Shown here: positions 32,405-42,800 of the stretch, one piece after another | Position numbering within the stretch: position 1 is the first letter of the stretch | Layout: every line of letters begins with the position of its first letter | Assembly: GCF_022539505.1 (NCBI RefSeq) | Contig: NC_061514.1 | Coordinates: 343,712,644-343,776,643 of the forward strand | Reading direction: 5' to 3' | Length of the DNA: 64,000 bases | From: Lolium rigidum | Lineage: Eukaryota > Streptophyta > Magnoliopsida > Poales > Poaceae | Translations under genes and position numbers: made by a program | The notes under the pieces: model-generated | The model's input: the letters and a program-made list of their open reading frames with translations, nothing else | What the model was told of the DNA's origin: nothing | The model's database searches: none

Positions 32405-34844
32405 TTGTCGCGAAATTACTTTCTCGAGCTGCGTTAGATGGCCTGGCTTTCTGAATCATCGAGACCGCGCCATTGGTGTCGCTATAAGGAGGTGGGTTTG
32501 GAGCCGCCGCTATCTGTAACTGATGTCGATTTGCATCCGTAATTGCGGGTGGAGGTGGAAGGTGGATTTCGCTCCTTGGCCCTTGGGTGTTTCGATTCAC
32601 TGCCTGTGCGTTAGTATGCCCTGCAAATCCATGTAATGCTAGAAAAGTTCGACAGTCCTTCTGTAAATGCCCTGACTGCCTCTTTCCATTGTTATCGAGG
32701 TAAAAGTGCATTTGGCATGGTCCGTTTAAAAGGTCATCGGGTGAGACATACGGCCTCTGAAACCTTGATCCATTATTTTGTCTACTTGGATGGGAGCCGT
32801 CCTTGTAGTTGCTACGCTGCTCGCCACTCCTTTGATAATCATCTCGATTGTTTCCTCCATTGTTTCCTCGAAATCCAGCCGATATTTGGCCAGGAGCATC
32901 ATAATTTGAAAACTGTCGAGGAAATCGTCGCCTATTTTGAAAGTTTCGACTGCGGTCCTCCTCGGGCGACCTGTGCCGTTTGTTGTGAACAGCATCTTCT
33001 CCATCTGCCCACCGATTCGCTATCTCCATGAGTGCTGATATTGTCTTTGGGTTGGTTCTTCCCAAGTCCTCGACAAAGTCTCTCCTTCGAATACCAGCAA
33101 CAAATGCATCTATTGCTCTCTCGTGAGATATATTCTCCGCCGAGTTCTTGATGATGTTCCACCTCCGGATATACGTCCTCATTGATTCGTCGTGTTTTTG
33201 TCTGCAAGCCCTCAACTGCTCCAGTGATGCAGGTTTCTTGCACGTGGATCGGAAATTCTTCACGAATATATCCTCGAAACTTTCCCACCTGTCGATAGAT
33301 CCAGGAGGTAGCTTATTTATCCACGATCGTGCGGCTCCACTCAAGTGTACTTGAATGCTCTGCATGGTTGTTGCTCTGGTTCCTCCTATCAGCTTTACCG
33401 TCTCGAGATAATCAACTAGCCAGTCCTCAGGATCTTGCAAGCCATCGAATTTTTTGTAATTATCGGGTAGCTTAAACCCGTACGGAACTCGAGTTTTGCG
33501 GACTCGTCTCGTAAAGCACGGGAGCCCGCACAAATCCTCTTAATCAACCTCTGGTGAGTGCCGATGTTTCCTTCTGTCCTGTCGCGCTCTGTCCACCCTT
33601 GCTTGAGCCGTTGCATCTCTTTCCCCGCTCGTTCTTGCGGGATCTTGCGTCGCTGCAGTAGGTCGTGGACTTTTTGCCTTGCAGATCCTTCGGGAGGCGT
33701 ACTTGCGAACGCTGTCCCCATGGCTCCAACTCCTGCCATGGCCATGTTATACAACGCTTCTCTTCGATCTCCGGGAGGTGGCCTGGATGCCAGGATGAAA
33801 GCTTGTGTCGCCATGTATCCTGCTTCTGGTGTTTTGGGGATAATATTCCCCCTTGTATCAATCGACATAAAAGACATGACGAGGTTTTGAACTAGGTTCT
33901 CCCTTTCAGCCTCAGGTATATTTTGTAACCGAGATCTTGCCCTATTTCGAGCTGCTCTATGACTGTCTCCCGAAGTACCTGATTGCCGGCTCAACTCTGA
34001 TCTTCGCCTGCTTGAAGCAGAAGCTGCAGCTTGCCTCCTATCCAGCTCAATTTTCTGTTTTTCGAGCTCCCGCCTGGTACGGGCGAGTCTATATTGATAT
34101 GCTTGTAACTCTTCAGCTGTCGCAGTTACAGTCATTGGCTCTGTGCCATCAATAGCTCTTGCAACTCTATCCCACCACTGCTTGTGGAAATTGCACCATC
34201 TCTCGTGTTCCAGGTCCAATATATTTGGTTCCCAATCCTCGTGTAAGATCAGCGGGATCGACGTATGGATTTCCCGCGTCATCGAAGTTCTCTGATGTCT
34301 CTTCCTGTGGTCAGCTCGTTTCTCCGATTGCATAGATTTGATGGTATTTTGACGTTTGATCTTTGTCGGGATTGGTGACACCTTCATATAGATCGGCGAA
34401 GACCTCTCCAACAATAGTGGATCTATCGATGAAGCTGAAGCTGTCGATGCTGTCCGAGTCGCTGCTTATATTGGAGTCCGCATACGACTCGAAGGACATG
34501 TCGCCGAAGATCTTGGCGAGCTTTTTGCTTGCCGTAGTTTTGATGAATCGTGGCGACGAAACCTCCTCAACGCCTGTCTCGAACGATGACGACGAGTCCA
34601 AAAAATCGGAATCAACCACCGACGATCCCGACGAAGTCGGAATCTCGAGACGATACGATCCTTCTTTCTCGACGCGGAAGTGGAACCTTCCGAACGTCAT
34701 CTCCATAGGCTCCTCCAGATACGCATATGCATCCAAACGGGAGGGTGGGTGAGGAACCAAATCGACTAGATCGGTTTCGATCCGTTTACCTCTATCCATC
34801 GCGTTGCTTGCTACCGAAGAAGTCGACGATCTTGAACGTGCCAT
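32367..34844 (-). pseudogene. G2 gag
   Basis: Start ATG 34844 (MARSRSSTSSVASNAMDRGK), 27 codons inside the PBS. An acidic, Ser-rich N-terminus is interrupted by TGA at 34311-34313. Then a Glu/Arg-rich coiled-coil region (EELQAYQYRLARTRRELEKQ), a frame change near 33540, and the gag core (PYGFKLPDNYKKFDG, EDWLVDYLETV, RSWINKLPPGSIDRWESFED, FVAGIRRRDFVEDL). A zinc-knuckle-like CQMHFYLDNN...GHLQKDC follows near 32650-32730. The gag core is clearly related to that of G1. Nonfunctional as it stands. Confidence 0.85.
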
Positions 34845-34870
34845 CGAGATCAGCTCCTTGTCGCCTCTAA

Positions 34871-34888
34871 TCCCCACAGACGGCGCCA
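34871..34888 (-). promoter_or_regulatory. Primer-binding site of G2
   Basis: Two bases from the 5' LTR, the minus strand reads TGGCGCCGTCTGTGGGGA. It matches the tRNA-Asp-type PBS at both ends (TGGCGCCGT and GGGGA). Confidence 0.8.
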
Positions 34889-34890
34889 AT

Positions 34891-35282
34891 TGACAAGGGA
34901 TTAACTTGTCAATGCCTACAGATTGTAGACTAGGGTTTAGTTGGAAGTAGAGGGCAAGTAGATCTCGAGGGTTTCAGCCGGAAAAGTGCTCGACTATTAG
35001 AAAACTAGGGTTGTGTTGACAATGAAATCGATCCTCTCTTCATCCCTCGACTCCCCCTTATATAGGAGGCGGAGCCGAGGGTTTCGTGATACACAAGTTA
35101 CAGAGTTCGAGAGACAATCTGAGTCCGTCCCGTAATAGTTACAAGTCAATATTCCTAATACAATTATATCTTTACAAACTCTCTCCTAACTGGGCTTCCA
35201 AGCTTTATAATCTTCGGGTCGTGGGCCTTCAGTAAAACCCCGGGTATCATCTTCGGCAGGCCCATTGGGGATGCCTATGTCA
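34891..35282 (-). repeat. 5' LTR of G2
   Basis: 392 bp, TGACAAGGG...CTATGTCA on the plus strand, about 97% identical to the 3' LTR. Minus-strand TATA box (CTATATAAGG) near 35055-35065. Followed by the TSD GTATG. Confidence 0.92.
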
Positions 35283-35287
35283 GTATG

Positions 35288-35760
35288 AGTCATTGGATCT
35301 TGACATCCCTGGACCTGAAGGGGAGTGAACACTGCGAGAAGCGATGGGTGCTATCATTCTATGGCCAAAGGAAAACATAGTGTTTCCAGGATCAGCGTCA
35401 AGGCCACCGTTTTCTCCGAGGAGGCATCCAACATCTCGAAAGCCATCGTGTCCTCCAGCTTCTCCAAGTCCACCTCTCCATCAGCAAGAAGCAACACCTC
35501 CAAAGCCAGTGTGTCCTCCAGCTTCTCCAAGTCCACCTCTCCATTAGCAAGATCCAACACGTCCAAAACCATCAGCTCCTCCAGCACGTCCAACGCCATC
35601 GGCTCCTCCATCACGTCCAAAGAGGAAGTGTGCCAATACCTCCAAGTCCACCGTCCCCGCCTGCCGCAAGAAAATGGCCTTATCAAAGGATCCTCCTAAG
35701 AAGACGGGAAGTGTTGTATCTTGCGCGAAAAAAGTTCCGCAGCTCGGAGAACATGCAAAT
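35288..35760 (+). pseudogene. CACTA ORF, proline-rich repeat piece
   Basis: In frame with 26394 across the G2 target site: ESLDLDIPGPEGE, a TGA where Trp is expected, then LREAMGAIILWPKENIVFPG. It continues into a proline-rich tandem repeat with units like CPPASPSPPLHQQEATPPKP (about 35395-35625; roughly 66-bp units, decaying to APPARPTPSAPPS). A Lys-rich tail (RPKRKCANTSKST, KKMALSKDPPKKT) follows. Proline-rich linkers between the transposase-like and protease-like parts are common in this CACTA protein type. Confidence 0.65.
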
Positions 35761-36979
35761 CAATTGATCCCCCGCTCTAGATGCATAACGATAAGAACTT
35801 ACGTCTGGCTGATATAGCGGGACAACAAGGTCTTACTATTAATCAATATCTGCGCGTCGATCCAATGGCCAACCCTAATAACTAGCATGGAAATATGTCC
35901 GCGGGCAGCCTCTGGTAAGACCTTGGCTGAGCCCACTCCTACTAGAACATATGGGAAAATTGCATGAGTGGTATCTGAACATCACGAAGAGAACAAATCG
36001 CAATTATCTAATGATGGCAGTACAAAAGAAGCATTGCTTCCGTGAAGACTCCATAACTATTGAGCTTGAATAATTGTTTCAGTTCTTCAATCTAGACGCC
36101 CTCAAAAAATCTATCGTCGGTTCCTATTGTTTGTAATTAATTTATTTCTGTAATTAAGTTTCTAGCCCACCTCGTTCATTGCATTTATCATCACTATATT
36201 CTTTTGTACGCCATTATGCAGAAGGAAAATTCTCGAATGTAGAAGAAAGGGAGTCTATGAAATTGGATTTATTGACCCATATGTAGTTAATTTTGCTACG
36301 GTATCCCAATATCCCAAGGACACAGAGGCCAACTTCCTAAAGTTTTTAGTGAAGCAAAATACCCTTGGGTACATATTATTTTCTTACAACTTCAGGTGAG
36401 TGCTTCTATTTTATACACATATTCTATTTTGCTTACTCGATGCTAAGTGTAATTGATGAGTTATGCATGCATGCGCAGTTACCACTATCTTCTCTTCATC
36501 ATTAGAGTTGACTTTGGAAAAGTATATATCATGGACCTATTAGATAAAACCTAGAGGAGTACAACAGCTTAACATGCTCGACAGGTAATTTCAATCTTTA
36601 TCACACTACATCGGCCTTTGTCGTTAATTTCCTGATAAAATCATTATCACTGATGTTGGAAAGCGTTCATCACAGATGTGACCGGTGAATGGGCACCGGG
36701 GCTGCGTTATGAAAGGCTCCATGTAAGTACCTAGTACTAGTTCAATATATAAACCATTATCATGCTTGATTATTTGTTGATTGAATTCTATTCTCGTAAA
36801 GTGCTTGAGGCAGCCACTGGGACCAACTTATGTGCATACTATTTTTTCGAGTTCATCAACATGGTGATTGAGCTACACGTAGATTACAAAGACATTCAAG
36901 TACGTCAAAAATATTCACAACTCTTTTTAATTATGATGATTTGCTATACGCACAACTCATATATTCATAAATGATCTTA
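35761..36979 (+). pseudogene. CACTA ORF, Ulp1/C48-like cysteine protease piece
   Basis: After LRLADIAGQQGLTINQYLRV (about 35804-35863) and decayed sequence, exon-like segments carry the Ulp1 (C48) signature. VYEIGFIDPYVVNFATVSQY lies near 36250-36310. YHYLLFIIRVDFGKVYIMDL (about 36480-36540) holds the His and Asp positions. AATGTNLCAYYFFEFINMVI (about 36810-36870) holds the catalytic Cys. Introns separate them (gtgagt near 36395, gtaagt near 36723). Stops interrupt the frame. C48 domains are frequent passengers in plant CACTA and Mutator elements. The piece is cut by Helitron H1 at 36979. Confidence 0.65.
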
Positions 36980-37060
36980 TCTAAAGGTGTAAACGATGCC
37001 CCCCATAGGGGGCTTCACAGCGATCCTCGCACGTGAACCGTTGGATCTTTTCATCGGTGC
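36980..37060 (+). repeat. 5' terminal region of H1
   Basis: TCTAAAGGTGTAAACGATGC, then CCCCATAGGGGGCTTCACAG and GTTGGATCTTTTC. The same layout is found inverted at 47007-47089, the 5' end of H2, with ATGGGG, CTCACAGCGAT and GTTGGATCTTGC at corresponding spacing. Confidence 0.8.
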
Positions 37061-37275
37061 ATCGTGTCCGTTCGTTCTTGCCTCTCCTCCCACTAGATAA
37101 AGCCATGCAATGGCCGTGTCCTACCCGCCTGAGGCTGCTGGTGGGCCCCACCATCGTTCGGGCCCGCCTGTCGGTGACTGCGGCTGGGATAGGTTTGGGT
37201 CAAACGTGGTTGGGCAGCCTGCGGGTGAGACAAAAAGGCCATCTTCCCCAATCCCCTCCCGACATTCTCCCCCAA

Positions 37276-37303
37276 CTAGATTTAGATGTGCGCCTTGGCG
37301 CAC
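37276..37303 (-). terminator. 3' terminal hairpin and CTAG of H2
   Basis: Palindrome GTGCGCCTTGGCGCAC (plus strand, 37288-37303) followed on the minus strand by ATCTAAAT and CTAG. This is the replication-termination type signal of Helitrons, not a transcription terminator. Confidence 0.8.
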
Positions 37304-38132
37304 GACCCCGTAAAATTCACGCTGATTTACAGTTAGTTTAACAACGATGAAAATAAGGTGTGCAAATATAGAACTTTTTTTTAGGTTTTACAAAACAAAA
37401 TTAATAGGTTGAAATTAGGATAAAACACATGAAGTTACGAACGAAGCGAGCAAACGGTTCTATACAATCGGAGGAATTTAGGAATATATTACATTAACTA
37501 ACACAGGATGGTTCTTTTCAAGAGCAATAGAAGTAAGGAAAGAACAACAAAAGCAACATCTGCATAAGATTATTGCAGCATGGTCTTTAGAGGCCACGAC
37601 ACTTACAAAATGTAGTTCTAATAGATACTTGCACCTCCAAATGTTAACACGGTTGCAAATGAGAAGATAAATTAACCAACAATTAAATGTGCGAAAAATA
37701 AAAGATAAAAAATGGTAAGAGTAGAAGATTAACTCATGTTCGGTACAATAAAATCACGATTATCTACGTTGGCTCTTGATCTGAGAGAAGTAATTCTTTC
37801 TTGTTTTCTCCAAATGCTTTCCGGAATGTTTAAGCCCGAAACTCAAGTCTTCAAGTTAATAAGGAATTTGTTCCAAATTGGGTCAATGCGGTCTCATCCC
37901 TGGCACCTCACAACAAGAAACCCGCCTCTAGTAAGATTCTTTCTCTATAGTGTTCTTCTTCTAGCAACCTTGGCGCATGTTTCCTAACTTCCGCACCGAA
38001 AAAACGATTCAGAAATCGTTATATTAATCGTGCATGAGAATCTAGTGAATGTAAGCTATAAGTGAAGAACAACTTTGTCGTATGGAACTCAATGGAAGGA
38101 AGTACACGGACAATTGAGCACAAAAGAATGCC
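37304..38132. other. H2 3' region, no gene recognised
   Basis: AT-rich sequence with short chance frames only. The longest (37736-37987, +) has no recognisable feature. Confidence 0.4.
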
Positions 38133-38150
38133 AAAAGCAACATGCATGTA

Positions 38151-38414
38151 GAGAACCAACCTGAGGTTGGGTGGTTAGAACGGTGGTTGTACCCCCAGCC
38201 CACCAGAATTCAAACCCCGGTTTGACATCTGTGTGTCTCATAAGGCGGAAATATTCATTCAGTGGGAGGCGACGTTCCCGTCGACAGCGAGATGCATGTG
38301 GTGACTTCGTCAATTTCAAGATTCAATCCTCATAGAGGTAGGATGTGTGTGCATTCATAGGGGTGAGTGTATGTGCATGTATGTGAGCATCTATGTCCGA
38401 AGTGTGTTTCTAAA
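38151..38414 (+). mobile_element. Au-like SINE with perfect 18-bp TSD
   Basis: 264 bp flanked by AAAAGCAACATGCATGTA at 38133-38150 and 38415-38432. The 5' part looks tRNA-derived (GGTTGGGTGGTTAGAACGG as an A-box-like region; ATTCAAACCCC as a B-box-like region near 38210). The 3' part (CATTCATAGGGGTGAGTGTA, ATGTGAGCATCTATGT) matches what I remember of the Au SINE of grasses. It ends in an A-run. Long perfect TSDs imply LINE-type target-primed insertion. Confidence 0.85.
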
Positions 38415-38689
38415 AAAAGCAACATGCATGTAATAAAGTGTGAGTCGGCCTGGTGGATGCTGAATGTTTATATTAAAAATAACTAATTGAAGAAAAAAGA
38501 AACGAGGAGGAGGCCGGTTTTATTCTTTATCTATAATAAAGTGGCCTAGCTATAGTAATAATATTGGGCCTTCTTCTCTGTTGGTAGGCCATATTGATGG
38601 GGCAGGCTGAATAAAATAGTCTATACGTTGTTCTCCTCTTTTTTTGCTTGGTCACTATTCACTTCTTCTTGCGTTCAGCACCGAGAGAA

Positions 38690-39268
38690 TCAGAAAAGAG
38701 CTAGCCGTAGAAAAGGAACTAAAGTGTTGCAGCTTGTCGACAAATGCGGGAAGGGAATCCCCTCTTTTTCTCTAGCTAACCGACAATGCTTCCCATCTCC
38801 TTGGCGATGTGTTTTTCGTCGTTCTCTAGAACTCGTGTCGCCATGTTCAAGGCCTGGCCTCGTCGGCAAGATAGCGAGAAGGGGAGCAATATGCGGGGAG
38901 AAGCGGCATTGCGCCGATTTCCCGAGGCCGCCATGGAATTGCGCCGCCGTGCGGCCTCGTGAGGGTGCTTGGGGCGGAGGTAGCTGCTCTAATGGTGGGT
39001 TTGCATCGTTCCTCCCATCCAAAGCTTCCAACGCTGCTGCACCAATGGTGGTGTCTCGGGCCTGCTCCGCTTCTATCACGGTCACCCGTTCAAGTCCCTG
39101 CTGCCGGTGGCCGCAAGCGTCGGCCCCGTCCACAACCGCGCCTAGTTCGTGCGGGGCCGGCGGATCCGCCCAGCCGTCCTCCTCCCCGTCGCCATGATCC
39201 CTTCCCAAGCCTCCAAGAGGATGCCGCTCCGCCTGGCCGCCGCTTCCGCCTCCTCCGAGACCACCGGG
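38690..39268 (+). pseudogene. H2: GC-rich exon-like segment (captured?)
   Basis: A GC-rich block ending at a consensus donor (ACCACCGG/gtgagt near 39268). The last stretch can be read as MIPSQASKRMPLRLAAASAS-SETT from ATG 39194, giving a plausible short N-terminal coding exon of transit-peptide character. Overlapping frames are open because of the base composition. The parent gene is not identified. It is on the strand opposite to H2's own orientation. Confidence 0.35.
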
Positions 39269-39764
39269 TGAGTGCTGATAGTTCTTTTCGGCGCATCTCG
39301 AGTCTAGAGATTAAACGCGTCGTCGATCGGTTTGGTTAGACTGCGGAGGAAGAGCGATCTGTTCGAGTCCTTGCAAGGCTTTCTAGACCTTTCAGTTTTG
39401 TTATATATTTCATAATTTTTTTCACTGATTTGATAAATCGGTTTGTTGATGCAGATGAGCAAAGCTTTCTCTATTCGTAGTATCCTGATTTTGCCAGGTC
39501 ATGTCTTTACTCGAACATGAAACGCAACTTCCGTTCCACATTTTATATTGCTTGTTGTTGGTCTTTACATGCTCACCAATAAGGTTATACTCTAATTCAC
39601 ACACTGATCATGTATTTGTATTACCGACCACTGATCCCCTATTAGTGTATCATGAATTTGTACACTATTTAGACTTATGCATTAATTACAGCCCTGTTTG
39701 GCGGTTAAGCATTTCCAGGAAACCTTCGGATGTGTAACCATTAACTTGTGATCTGAAGTTACAG

Positions 39765-39865
39765 GCTACACACTCGGGTACACGGATTTCAGATGTTGCT
39801 CCTAAAGAAAGCACTACATTTAATGAATACGAGAGATTTCTTGGCTACGGCGAGCAACACTACAG
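39765..39865 (+). pseudogene. H2: 101-bp exon-like segment
   Basis: Bounded by an ACAG acceptor and a TACAG/gtacg donor and open in one frame: THSGTRISDVAPKESTTFNE then YERFLGYGEQHYR. It follows the exon-like block at 38690-39268 on the same strand and may belong to the same captured gene. I do not recognise the protein. Confidence 0.4.
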
Positions 39866-42800
39866 GTACGAGGCTTGTTCTTTCCATTGATGTCACATGT
39901 TATAGATGCGTCTCAAGCTACGATCGGACATAAAAGTATGTTTTTTCTCCGAAACTTCCGCAAGACACAAGTATCTGCATAGTAGATGCATAACATAATG
40001 AACCAAGTTTTCACGAAAATATGCTCAAAATTCCACGACGTTAGAACCTGGAAGATAAAACGAAATCAACAATCATATGTATCAATGCAAACCAGCTCAC
40101 TCTTATTTTTTATGAAACCAATCTGCTTCTTTAAACGAACAAAGATGAAATTTAAAAAACTGCTTACACTTGCGAGTGTCAAGAACAGATCTGTTCAAAC
40201 ATGAAAATAGTACAACAATGTTCCGGAAAAGATGTACCAAGTGATTCATTGTCTGCAGAAACCCCTCTGCTTGAATATTAGTCAGTCGACAACGTTTCAA
40301 CCTTGTGATATCACAAGGTCAATTTGCAGTAAATGGAAAAGCATCCCATACTTTATTACAGAGTGGGGATATTATACATATAGATCTGGTGACTTGTGAT
40401 AAACAATAGTGACTCACTTATATCCAGCATCAACATCCTCTCTGATTTATTGTATGAAGCGGTAGGAGACAACTCAGTAGTAGCAAAAAATGAATATTTG
40501 AACTTGCATAGTCAAGGACGCCTGTGTGACCAGCATTGCCATACGTTGTGGCATATATGTTTATCCATTTCTGATTTCTCGAGGCCATATTCCTCGGTTC
40601 ACGACGGTGTCGACGGGCCGAGAACGCCAACATTCTAGCTAGGTCATCAGCCATATCTTCACTTGCATGATATATCCGTAAGCGGACTAATCAATATAAT
40701 AGCACAACAGTAATGTTCAACAAATTTGAATAACTCAGGCGGCATTAGAAGAACACGATGCTACAATTTAAAGGACACTAAAACATATAAAAACTGTATA
40801 GCTCCAAATATAGGTAAACAATGATAGTTGACATTTGGATGGCACTAAAACCAGCGATTCACATAGGAAAACAAAAAAATTATATGCAGAATCATTTGCC
40901 AAATAATTATGGCTTCCATGACAAGGTATTATTAATTATCCGACACCACTTTTGCTAAATCAAAGTCTAAGTCAACAAACTAATAGTATTTGCAACTTCG
41001 GTGTAGCCTAAAACAATGTAATTAACATGTGAAACTAATCAGGTATTTCCCCTTTGTTTCTTGTGTTGCAGCTCTAGGCTGACAGGTTCTATTCTTACTT
41101 CTTTTTGTGCATAATTGGTCATGTTGATTTGAACATAACATACAATGTTGACCATGAGTGATAGCTGATCCATTGGTTTGTTAAGAAATTTTGGACTATC
41201 TTTGGGTCTTGGCTGTCAAGCGAAGTGTGGAACTACAAGGACTTGATACCTAGCTTGCACACCATGAGTACGGTAAGAAAACAACGTAAAACGCATACCT
41301 ACAGTTCAAACCTCTCTTGATTAACGCGGTGGAGATGCCTATAGATAAACCAATGCTTCAAGTGACATGCACGATCTGCAAATAAATCATGTCGGATAGT
41401 TTCTTCTTTCGGAACTGAAAAAAATATACCGGATAAGTACCATTCATCTCTTCTCCAAAGTTGCGTAGTACTGAATATGTGAACAGCCTCTGCTGACATA
41501 AACAAGTGCCCAAAAACCCCTTTAGAAGACCATAAAATTGTAAGGTTGGCTTCTCAACCTATCATTGCACGACACATGAAAAACAAGTATAAATATAGAA
41601 GGAAATACAATCCCGTAAGTAAACTAATGGAATGCTTATGATAAATAATAGATAAACATCCAATGCGGGAACCATAATAGTTGTTCGGTAAAAGATAAGT
41701 TACCAGGTGGAAACGGGAGTAGCTTAGAGCCTCGTCATCCACATGGGATCTAACTTTATCTTTGCATTCTAGGCAAACTTGTTGAAAGAAGCTATTACTC
41801 TTCCCTCCATACTTATGAAATACATCCGAGTTGTTCCATCCACCCGATTAGACAAAATCTCATGGCCATTTTGGGGATGTCCATTCATCTTAGAGAATCG
41901 ACGATAAACAGTCAACGAACAAGTATACTTAGAGAATGTAGAGAACTCTACTACACTCAGCAATGGCCGACAAAATCCATTGTAATTTTAGCACATATAT
42001 AAGCAGGTAATACGCAGGTACACGAAATAAGTAGGTATTTTTTCTTCGAAGAGAACAAGATGAATAATTCTTAGTGCTTAACGATGTGCAAGAACCACTG
42101 GTGCGGAGCATAAGTATTTCATGCATCGAGTATACGCTTTATTGGACAACAAAATCACAACCCAGAATTTAGCAAACAACAAAATGGAGAAACTAAATAT
42201 CCAAAGCTGTGTGTATCCCATTTATACGTATTCATATGAAGCGGACCGAGGTGTGGAAAAACGAGTTGATGAATTCTTTTTTAACCATAAAGAATTTTGT
42301 TACTTCGCAAACCAAGCAAGACATTACGGAGTAAAAACAATAAAATCATAAATAAGAGTGGTTTACTGCTCTTCTTTCGGGACATACTAATACACTTGGT
42401 CGCATAAAGACACTAACTATTAAGCTAGCATTCCAAAGATAAGTATGCATCCTTTGATTAGCTTATGAAGTGCGGAGTAGAACACTCAACCTTTATATAC
42501 ATCTTTCCAATATGAACTAACGAGACATCCTACCACATATGAAAACAAATAGTTTGCTCATCCACTATTTAATTAAATGAGATGTACCTTTACTTGTACC
42601 ATTCATATCCCAGTATCTAGAGTAAATTGTCCATGTTGAAAAATTTGCACTTCATCCATGTTTTCGATGATATATAAAGGAGCTTTGATGATATATGCTG
42701 TTATAGTTTTCGTTATCTAAAGGATGAGTTAGTATGGATAAATAATTTGATGATAAGGCCATGCTAAGTTGCTAACTCATGGACCTCATGTGTAGGTAAT

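Larger units (their letters stand above)
26395..35282 (-). mobile_element. Tat-lineage Ty3/gypsy element G2, near full length
   Basis: LTRs of 385 bp (26395-26779) and 392 bp (34891-35282) flank PBS, gag, PR, RT, RNase H, a second archaeal-type RNase H, integrase, an antisense ORF and a polypurine tract. Perfect TSD GTATG lies at 26390-26394 and 35283-35287. Total 8888 bp including a 100-N gap. The dual RNase H and the antisense ORF between integrase and 3' LTR place it in the Tat lineage (Retand/Grande-like). By eye the LTRs differ by about 11 substitutions, 9 of them transitions, plus two indels: a fairly recent insertion. Every coding domain nonetheless has at least one stop or frameshift. 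Confidence 0.93.
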
